Shown: piece by piece, positions 48,580-54,517 of the stretch | Layout of the letters: every line of letters starts with the position of its first letter | Numbering within the stretch: the first letter of the stretch is position 1 | Assembly: GCA_045535935.1 (NCBI GenBank) | Contig: JAZSMO010000037.1 | Location: 1 to 54,517, forward strand | From: SVFI01 sp045535935 | GTDB taxonomy: Bacteria > Bacillota > Clostridia > Lachnospirales > Lachnospiraceae | Reading direction: 5' to 3' | Length of the DNA stretch: 54,517 bases | Translations under genes and position numbers: made by a program | The notes under the pieces: generated by a model | What the model saw: only the letters and a program-made list of their open reading frames with translations | The model's database searches: none | What the model was told of the DNA's origin: nothing

Positions 48580-49335
48580 GTGTTGAAATCATATTCCGTA
48601 ACCGACATCGGAAGAAAAAGACAATTGAATCAGGATTATGTGTTTTCATCAGGCAATCCGATCGGTAATATGCCTAATCTGTTCATTGTAGCAGACGGGA
48701 TGGGAGGGCACAAAGCAGGAGACTATGCGTCGCGCTATACGGTGGAGACCATAGAGAGAGAAATCAAAGCATCTTTTGAAAAAAATCCTTCCATCATTAT
48801 TAAAAAGGCGATTCAGGTTGCTAATACTGAAATAAGAGAAAAAGCATCCGAAGATACGAATCTGACCGGTATGGGTACGACTGTAGTGGTTGCTACCGTA
48901 ATCGGTCGCTATCTGCAGGTTGCAAATGTAGGTGATTCCAGGTTATATATTGTGAACGGTTCAGAAATCCGGCAGATTACGAGGGATCATTCTTTGGTAG
49001 AAGAGATGGTACGTCTCGGAGGAATTAAGCGTGAGGATGCAAGACTTCATCCTGACAAGAATATCATTACCCGGGCGATAGGAGCGAAAGCAGATGTTGA
49101 TATTGATTTCTTTACCGTGGAACTGAGACCTTCCGACCGGATACTTATGTGTTCGGATGGATTGACCAATATGGTGGAGGATAAGGATATTCTCCGGATC
49201 ATGAATGAGCATAGAGATGACCGGACGCTGGTTGAGACAGTGCAGGCTCTGATTGATGAAGCGAATGCCAACGGCGGAAAAGACAATATCGGAATTGTAT
49301 TAGTTAAACCGTTTTCAGACGAGGTGAAAGAATGA
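48580..49335 (+). CDS. prpC: PP2C-type Ser/Thr protein phosphatase PrpC
   Basis: A 251-residue metal-dependent phosphatase that reverses PrkC phosphorylation. PP2C motifs: RKRQLNQDYV near 11-20, VADGMGGHKAGDYAS near 36-50, TGMGTTVV near 96-103, NVGDSRLYI near 116-124, and CSDGLTNMV near 191-199. The start is GTG at 48580, seven bases after a perfect AGGAGG (48567-48572). TTG codons at 48577 and 48583 are alternatives. It overlaps prkC by four bases (ATGA), so phosphatase and kinase are made together. Confidence 0.95.
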   Translation: MLKSYSVTDIGRKRQLNQDYVFSSGNPIGNMPNLFIVADGMGGHKAGDYASRYTVETIEREIKASFEKNPSIIIKKAIQVANTEIREKASEDTNLTGMGTTVVVATVIGRYLQVANVGDSRLYIVNGSEIRQITRDHSLVEEMVRLGGIKREDARLHPDKNIITRAIGAKADVDIDFFTVELRPSDRILMCSDGLTNMVEDKDILRIMNEHRDDRTLVETVQALIDEANANGGKDNIGIVLVKPFSDEVKE

Positions 49336-51503
49336 TTAAAATAGGAATGCTTATAGGTGACAGATACGAAATATTAGAAAAAATAGGAACAGGCGGTATG
49401 AGTGATGTTTATAAGGCAAAATGTCATAAACTCAATCGTTATGTTGCTGTAAAAGTTTTGAAACAGGAATTTTCCGAAAATACAAACTTTGTTTCCAAGT
49501 TCCATGTAGAAGCCCAGGCAGCAGCCGGACTGATGCATCCGAACATTGTCAATGTATATGATGTAGGTGAGGAAGAAGGAATCAACTATATCGTTATGGA
49601 ATTGGTTGAGGGAATCACTCTCAAAAATTATATTGAAAAGAAAGCGAGACTTTCCGTAAAAGAAGCCATCAGTATCGCAATTCAGGTATCAATGGGTATT
49701 GAGGCTGCCCACAACAATCATATTATTCACAGAGATATCAAACCGCAGAATATTATGATTTCCAAAGAGGGAAAAGTTAAAATTGCTGATTTCGGTATTG
49801 CCAAGGCAGCGACCTCCAATACGATTACATCCAATGTGATGGGATCTGTTCATTATACTTCTCCGGAGCAGGCCAGAGGCGGATTTTCGGATGAGAGAAG
49901 TGATATATATTCGCTTGGATGTACGATGTTTGAGATGTTAACGGGTCGCGTACCGTTTGACGGAGAGACGACAGTTGCCATTGCAATCAAGCATATTCAG
50001 GAAGAAATGGTTTCTCCGCGTGAGTATGTGTCAGAGATTCCGGTGTGCGTGGAACAGATTATTTTTAAGTGTACACAAAAGAGTCCGGATCGCAGATATC
50101 AGTCTATGGGTGAACTGATTGTTGATTTGAAAAAATCGCTCATGTATCCGGAAGAAAATTTCGTAAAGATTATTACAGCCGAGACCGGCGGAGAAACAAA
50201 AATGATCTCCGAGGAAGATATTGCAGAGATTAAGCAGCGCACAGATCATATTGATTTGGATGAGCCGATGCGCTTGAAAGACCGCAAGGTACAGAAGATG
50301 ACTTCGGCAGAGCTTGATCTGGATGAAGAAGATGATATGACGATGGCAGCGTCGTATGAACAGCCGGCAAAGAGTAAATACCAGCAGTCGGAGCCGGAAG
50401 ACGACGAGGAAGATGATGAAGAGTATGATGATGACGATATGGATCCGAAAATGGAACGTATCACCACGATTCTTGCCATTGTGGCAGCAGTAATCATCGG
50501 AATTCTTGCACTGGTTCTTGTGGCGAATGCACTTGGTATTTTTAAGGGAGATAAACCGGGAACGACGCAGGAAAGCACAGAGTCGACACAGAGCGAAACA
50601 GTACTTATGATCGATGTTGTCGGCCTTGATGTAGAGGAAGCAAAGAAGAAGTTAAATGATTTGGGACTCGGAACCAAAGTGACGAAACAGGAGTCCGATG
50701 AATATGAAGTAGACAAGGTAATTGAGCAGAGTGTGATGGCAGGTGATGAAGTTGCGCTCTATACAACGATTGATCTCGTTGTCAGCAGCGGTACGGTCGG
50801 TATTGAGGTGTCAGATGTGACAGGTCAGGACGAGGCGACTGCGAAAAGTGCGCTGGAGGATCTTGGTTTCAAGGTGACGGTTACCACCGCATCTTCGGAC
50901 ACTGTGGAGGAAGGAAAAGTTGTTTCCCAGGATCCGGTGGCAGGTTCCAAAGCAGAAGAGGGTGCTACAATTACGTTGACGGTCAGCAGCGGACCGGAGA
51001 TTGTGAAAGTAAAGGTTCCGGATCTTCGCGGAATGACAGAAACAGCAGCAAAAGAAAAACTGGCTGAGGTAGGCCTTACATGCGGAAGTGTTTCCGAGAC
51101 ATACAGTGATACTGTGACACAGGGGTGTGTTGTTTCCCAGAGCTACAGTCCGGATACGGAAGTGGATGAAGGTACGAGTGTAAATATTCAGCTTAGCATC
51201 GGACCGGAAAAACACACATATAAATATGTGGCGACTTTGGATGCACCGAGCGGATATTCCGGCGGAAATGTTACGATTACGATTACTGCATCGGATGGAG
51301 ATGTCAGATCATTTGTGGCATCCTCTTTCCCTTGTGCGGTAAATGAGACAGGATTTTCCGTAAGCAGCGGTACATTGACTTACTCATATATGTCTGTTAC
51401 CAAGCAGACTGTCATCAATGTGGAAACAGGAGTGGAAGAAGAGCAGGAAGTGACAGAAGAAATCACGACTTCGCCAATCACTGTTGAGTTTGTGCAGGAG
51501 TAA
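49332..51503 (+). CDS. prkC: PASTA-domain Ser/Thr protein kinase PrkC
   Basis: A 723-residue membrane kinase. The kinase domain (about 1-270) has IGTGGMSDVYKAK, the lysine in VAVKVLK, IIHRDIKPQNI and IADFGIAKAA, with an activation loop rich in Thr and Ser. A linker with a strongly acidic stretch (EDDEEDDEEYDDDD) precedes the membrane helix (about 378-400). Three PASTA domains follow (about 421-484, 488-553 and 556-623), which sense peptidoglycan fragments outside the cell, and then a C-terminal beta-rich domain of about 100 residues. It controls growth, division or exit from dormancy. ATG at 49332 overlaps the prpC stop. rsgA follows after two bases. Confidence 0.97.
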   Translation: MIKIGMLIGDRYEILEKIGTGGMSDVYKAKCHKLNRYVAVKVLKQEFSENTNFVSKFHVEAQAAAGLMHPNIVNVYDVGEEEGINYIVMELVEGITLKNYIEKKARLSVKEAISIAIQVSMGIEAAHNNHIIHRDIKPQNIMISKEGKVKIADFGIAKAATSNTITSNVMGSVHYTSPEQARGGFSDERSDIYSLGCTMFEMLTGRVPFDGETTVAIAIKHIQEEMVSPREYVSEIPVCVEQIIFKCTQKSPDRRYQSMGELIVDLKKSLMYPEENFVKIITAETGGETKMISEEDIAEIKQRTDHIDLDEPMRLKDRKVQKMTSAELDLDEEDDMTMAASYEQPAKSKYQQSEPEDDEEDDEEYDDDDMDPKMERITTILAIVAAVIIGILALVLVANALGIFKGDKPGTTQESTESTQSETVLMIDVVGLDVEEAKKKLNDLGLGTKVTKQESDEYEVDKVIEQSVMAGDEVALYTTIDLVVSSGTVGIEVSDVTGQDEATAKSALEDLGFKVTVTTASSDTVEEGKVVSQDPVAGSKAEEGATITLTVSSGPEIVKVKVPDLRGMTETAAKEKLAEVGLTCGSVSETYSDTVTQGCVVSQSYSPDTEVDEGTSVNIQLSIGPEKHTYKYVATLDAPSGYSGGNVTITITASDGDVRSFVASSFPCAVNETGFSVSSGTLTYSYMSVTKQTVINVETGVEEEQEVTEEITTSPITVEFVQE

Positions 51504-51505
51504 GC

Positions 51506-52393
51506 ATGAACAAAAAAGGAAGAATTACAAAAGGTATTGCCGGATTTTATTATGTGCAGACGTCGCAGGGCGAGGTGTACGAATGTAAAGCAAAAGGTAG
51601 TTTTCGCAACGAAAGGATGAAACCCTTGGTAGGCGATTATGTGAGTTTTGCAATCGTAGATGAAGAAAAGAAAAAAGGTAATATCGAATCAATTGAAAAA
51701 AGAAAGAATGAGCTGATCCGTCCGGCGGTTGCGAATATTGATCAGGCGCTGGTCATTTTTGCCAGTATTCATCCGCAGCCGAACTTCCATTTGTTGGATA
51801 CCTTTCTGGCGAGGATGGAACTTTTGGATATTCCAAGCCTGATTTGTTTTAATAAATCGGATTTGGATGAGGATCAGACTATATATAAAGAAATAGAAGA
51901 AATCTATCGGGCAAGCGGTTACCCGATTGTGTACACCAGTGCGAAAAAGCAGCAGGGGGTTGATGAACTCAAGCAACTTTTAAAACACAAATGTACAACA
52001 GTAGCGGGACCGAGTGGGGTCGGCAAATCGTCGCTCATCAATCTTCTGCAAAGTAGTGTACGGATGGAGACAAACGATATCAGTCAGAAGACGGCGCGGG
52101 GGCGTCACACAACAAGACACAGCGAACTCATTGCGCTCGATGAAGATTCGTTTATTATGGATACACCGGGTTTTACATCCCTTCGAATGGATGAATATGA
52201 GAAGGAAGATATTTCTAAGGGATTTCGTGAAATATATGCGCAGGAAGGGAACTGCAGATTTGCAGGATGCTGCCATATCCACGAACCGGATTGTGGTGTA
52301 AAGGGAGCTCTTTTTCAGGGGAAAATAAGCCAAAAAAGATATGACAGCTATGTAATGATGTATAATGAATGTAAAGAGAAGAGGAGATACTGA
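51506..52393 (+). CDS. rsgA: Small ribosomal subunit biogenesis GTPase RsgA
   Basis: A 295-residue circularly permuted GTPase. G-motifs occur in the order G4, G1, G3: FNKSDLDE near 115-122, GPSGVGKSSLIN near 168-179, and DTPGFTS near 217-223. An N-terminal OB fold (about 1-65) and a C-terminal zinc motif (GNCRFAGCCHIHEPDC near 249-264) complete it. It helps late 30S assembly. ATG at 51506 follows GCAGGAG at the end of prkC. rpe follows after two bases, as in many Firmicutes. Confidence 0.97.
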   Translation: MNKKGRITKGIAGFYYVQTSQGEVYECKAKGSFRNERMKPLVGDYVSFAIVDEEKKKGNIESIEKRKNELIRPAVANIDQALVIFASIHPQPNFHLLDTFLARMELLDIPSLICFNKSDLDEDQTIYKEIEEIYRASGYPIVYTSAKKQQGVDELKQLLKHKCTTVAGPSGVGKSSLINLLQSSVRMETNDISQKTARGRHTTRHSELIALDEDSFIMDTPGFTSLRMDEYEKEDISKGFREIYAQEGNCRFAGCCHIHEPDCGVKGALFQGKISQKRYDSYVMMYNECKEKRRY

Positions 52394-52395
52394 CC

Positions 52396-53070
52396 ATGAT
52401 GAAGTTGGCCCCATCCATTTTAGCAGCAGATTTTGCAAAGCTGGGTGCACAGATTGTACAGTTGGATAAAGCAGGTGCACATCAAATACACATCGACGTG
52501 ATGGACGGTGTATTTGTACCATCCATTTCATTTGGATTTCCGATTATAAGATCGATTCGTAAATTGACGGATTGCTATTTTGACGTGCATCTTATGATTA
52601 CTGAGCCGGAACGTTATATCGAAGAGTTTGCGGAGGCAGGAGCGGACAGTATCACCGTTCATGTGGAAGCATGTAAATGTATGATTGAGACCATTGAACA
52701 TATTAAGAGCCTTGGGCTTCAGGCCGGCATTTCGCTTCATCCGCAGACGCCGGTATCTGCGATTATGCCATATCTTGACAAGGTGGATAAAGTGCTTATT
52801 ATGACTGTAAATACAGGATTCGGCGGTCAGAAATACATCGAAGGATGTACACAGAAAATCGTGGCAATCCGCAAGGCGATTCAGGACAGAGGGCTGAATG
52901 TCGATGTAGAGGTAGACGGCGGTGTCAATAAAGAAAATGCAGAAAAGATCATTGAGGCGGGAGCCAATATATTAGTTTCGGGTTCGGCGGTGTTTGACGG
53001 AGAACTGATGGATAATGTAGAGTATTTTCTTGAGATTCTGAAAAAGCATGAAGGAAGATTTGATCAATAG
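52396..53070 (+). CDS. rpe: Ribulose-phosphate 3-epimerase
   Basis: A 224-residue TIM-barrel epimerase of the pentose phosphate pathway. The signatures IDVMDGVFVPSISFG near 34-48, HLMITEPERY near 67-76, MTVNTGFGGQKYI near 135-147 and VDGGVNKENA near 174-183 are all present, with the metal-binding and catalytic Asp/His residues. ATG at 52396 (or 52399) has GAGGAG nine bases upstream. It closes the prpC-prkC-rsgA-rpe operon with a strong terminator. Thiamine pyrophosphokinase, which often follows in relatives, is not here. Confidence 0.97.
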   Translation: MMKLAPSILAADFAKLGAQIVQLDKAGAHQIHIDVMDGVFVPSISFGFPIIRSIRKLTDCYFDVHLMITEPERYIEEFAEAGADSITVHVEACKCMIETIEHIKSLGLQAGISLHPQTPVSAIMPYLDKVDKVLIMTVNTGFGGQKYIEGCTQKIVAIRKAIQDRGLNVDVEVDGGVNKENAEKIIEAGANILVSGSAVFDGELMDNVEYFLEILKKHEGRFDQ

Positions 53071-53091
53071 AAATTTTGCATATGGTATATG

Positions 53092-53132
53092 AAAAAGACG
53101 GGATACACGCTATGGTGTGTCCCGTCTTTTTT
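53092..53132. terminator. Bidirectional terminator between rpe and the surface-protein gene
   Basis: AAAAAGACGGGA (53092-53103) pairs with TCCCGTCTTTTT (53120-53131), and ACAC (53105-53108) with GTGT (53115-53118) inside. A long stem with A and T tails between convergent genes. Confidence 0.93.
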
Positions 53133-53138
53133 GATATC

Positions 53139-54464
53139 CTATTTAATTCTTACTTTTTTTGCTTTGCTCCAGTCGCCGTAATACTTTTTGCCGTCAATCT
53201 TTGTGATGGCACGAACTTTCACATAGTAAGTACCTTTTTTCAGTTTGACGGTTGCTTTGGTAGCATTGGAAGAGACCTTTACGGTTTTCTTTTTAGAGCC
53301 TTTGAAAGTTTTCTTTTTCGCATACTGCACCTGGATTCCGGTGAGCCCTTTTTGCTTGGACCAGCGAAGCTGTACCTTCTTGTTGCCTTTCGCTTTTGCC
53401 TTCAAACCGGATACCTGTTTCGGGCCGACACAGATATTGTATGATCCTGTAACCTTTGTTCCGTCAGCTGCGGTGGCGGTAATCGTAGCTTTTCCGATCT
53501 TTTTACCGGTCACGATTCCTGCGCTGTTTACGGTTGCAACCGAAGGATTAGAAGAAGTCCATGTAACTGCTTTGTTGTCTGCATCTGCAGGTAAAACGGT
53601 TGCTTTTAACGTAATCTGTTTGCCTGCATTTACGGATTTGTCACCGGAAACTTTGATGCTTTCCACTTTGACCGGTGCTTTTGTCCAGCGGATTTGATAT
53701 TTACCGGTGTACTGATGGAATCCGGCGTTGTCGACTTTGAGATAGTAGGTTCCTTTCGTCAATTCGATTTCTTTTGTGTCACTTCCGCCTGCGGTGTCGG
53801 AATAGAAGTCATGAGTACTCTTTTGTTCATAGTCGGAATTATAGACGGTGATACGTTTTGATATCTCGCTTTCGGCATTATCGTGTAAAATCATGGTTAA
53901 TAAAATTTTTTGATTGTTTGGAAGAGTGATTTTGTAAAAGTCGCATGGATTGTCCAAACTGATAAAACCGGTGATTAAAGTTCCGGAGTTTAATGCCATT
54001 GCCTGTTCAAAACTGTCATTTGGTTCTTTTTCATTGGCACCGGATGCTGTTTGCGCAATTTTAATGCGGTAGGTTCCGGTATTGTGTTCGTTAAGTGATG
54101 AGCCGCTAATTTTAATATAGTAGTTACCGGCTTCTAAATCCAACTTAAAGGTTTCCGTAGCAGGGGAAGACGGTGTACCGTAGATGCCGTGGTTTGTACC
54201 TGCTACATATGGTTCGTCGATAGATGCGTTATAGACAAGTGCAGCAGTACTAAAATTTGTGTTCACGTTGATGGTTACGGTCCCCGATGTAGTCAGTGTA
54301 AAAGAATGGATTACGTCGGTATCAGGTGTATCGTATGTATGTGATACGTAGCTACCGTTGACCGGGTGATCTTCAGCATTTGCGGTTGTTCCGAGGCATG
54401 CAATGAAACAAATGCAAGTCACCGCAAAGATGCTCAAATGTTTTAAAGTTGTTTTGATGCTCAT
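53139..54464 (-). CDS. Secreted protein with PPC-like and Ig-like (Big_2) domains
   Basis: A 441-residue exported protein. The signal peptide (about 1-30, MSIKTTLKHLSIF and ending TTANA) is followed by two beta-sandwich domains of pre-peptidase C-terminal type (about 31-145 and 150-265, with GNYYIKISG and GTYYLKVDNAG), a Big_2 domain (about 267-345, with VTWTSSNPSVATVNSAGIV) and a lysine-rich fibronectin-type-III-like end (about 350-441). There is no enzyme domain, so a surface or matrix role is likely. ATG at 54464 follows AAGGAGG; an upstream ATG at 54482 lies before that ribosome site and is rejected. The lysine-rich end is like that of the BspA-type protein at 37039. Confidence 0.88.
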   Translation of the reverse strand: MSIKTTLKHLSIFAVTCICFIACLGTTANAEDHPVNGSYVSHTYDTPDTDVIHSFTLTTSGTVTINVNTNFSTAALVYNASIDEPYVAGTNHGIYGTPSSPATETFKLDLEAGNYYIKISGSSLNEHNTGTYRIKIAQTASGANEKEPNDSFEQAMALNSGTLITGFISLDNPCDFYKITLPNNQKILLTMILHDNAESEISKRITVYNSDYEQKSTHDFYSDTAGGSDTKEIELTKGTYYLKVDNAGFHQYTGKYQIRWTKAPVKVESIKVSGDKSVNAGKQITLKATVLPADADNKAVTWTSSNPSVATVNSAGIVTGKKIGKATITATAADGTKVTGSYNICVGPKQVSGLKAKAKGNKKVQLRWSKQKGLTGIQVQYAKKKTFKGSKKKTVKVSSNATKATVKLKKGTYYVKVRAITKIDGKKYYGDWSKAKKVRIK

Positions 54465-54517
54465 AAGAATCCTCCTTTTCATATGGTTAAGCTGCGTGAA
54501 AAGTCGGATCGTAGCCA

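Overview
The window looks like chromosomal DNA from an anaerobic, low-to-mid G+C Firmicute of the class Clostridia, most likely a Lachnospiraceae-type gut bacterium. The signs are a SCIFF peptide with its radical SAM maturase, a PrpC/PrkC-PASTA pair, CIRCE control of groESL, strong AGGAGG ribosome sites with frequent TTG and GTG starts, a DAP-type MurE, an indolepyruvate:ferredoxin oxidoreductase, and lysine-rich BspA/Ig-like surface proteins. No rRNA, tRNA, CRISPR array, integrase or phage block was recognised. Base 1 falls just upstream of, or inside, the first gene, as at a contig edge.

Layout. 134-5785 is a plus-strand cluster for aryl-keto-acid/aryl-acid metabolism: acyl-CoA synthetase, iorA, iorB, phenylacetate-CoA ligase and a double-ACT protein. 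An amidohydrolase and a sodium:solute symporter follow. 8377-10827 is a small signalling island: a membrane GGDEF protein with an I-site and a YjfB-type putative motility protein on the minus strand, and a divergent degenerate GGDEF protein on the plus strand. Next come a HAD phosphatase and CIRCE-controlled groES-groEL. A highly structured 480-base spacer follows, with tandem hairpins, a 116-base inverted repeat and a possible 25-residue amphipathic peptide; then an XRE regulator and an orphan gene.

15749-27264 carries relA, a metallo-beta-lactamase-fold hydrolase, hemZ, a hybrid histidine kinase, hisS, aspS, a phosphopantetheinyl transferase and tcdA. A leaderless Amidase_3 protein converges on tcdA. 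27913-36953 carries a TIGR04086 membrane protein, scfA (SCIFF), scfB, secDF, a second hybrid kinase with HPt, a membrane-anchored Amidase_2 and recJ. A BspA-type surface protein follows.

38908-53070 is a housekeeping run: murE, priA, def, fmt, a membrane zinc peptidase, rsmB, rlmN, prpC, prkC, rsgA, rpe. Between rlmN and prpC lies what looks like an accessory insertion: a nested palindromic element and an Rpn/PD-(D/E)XK nuclease-transposase gene with 12-base in-frame repeats. The window ends with a minus-strand secreted Ig-like (Big_2) protein.

The points most worth a second look are the palindromic element plus Rpn gene with a possible internal start; the structured spacer and small peptide after groEL; the c-di-GMP/YjfB island with an inverted repeat over a promoter; promoters that sit on top of upstream terminators at two or three loci; a terminator-like hairpin inside the phosphopantetheinyl transferase gene; and the SCIFF locus with its attenuator hairpin. 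No wholly new multi-gene system could be shown. The candidates are small or regulatory.
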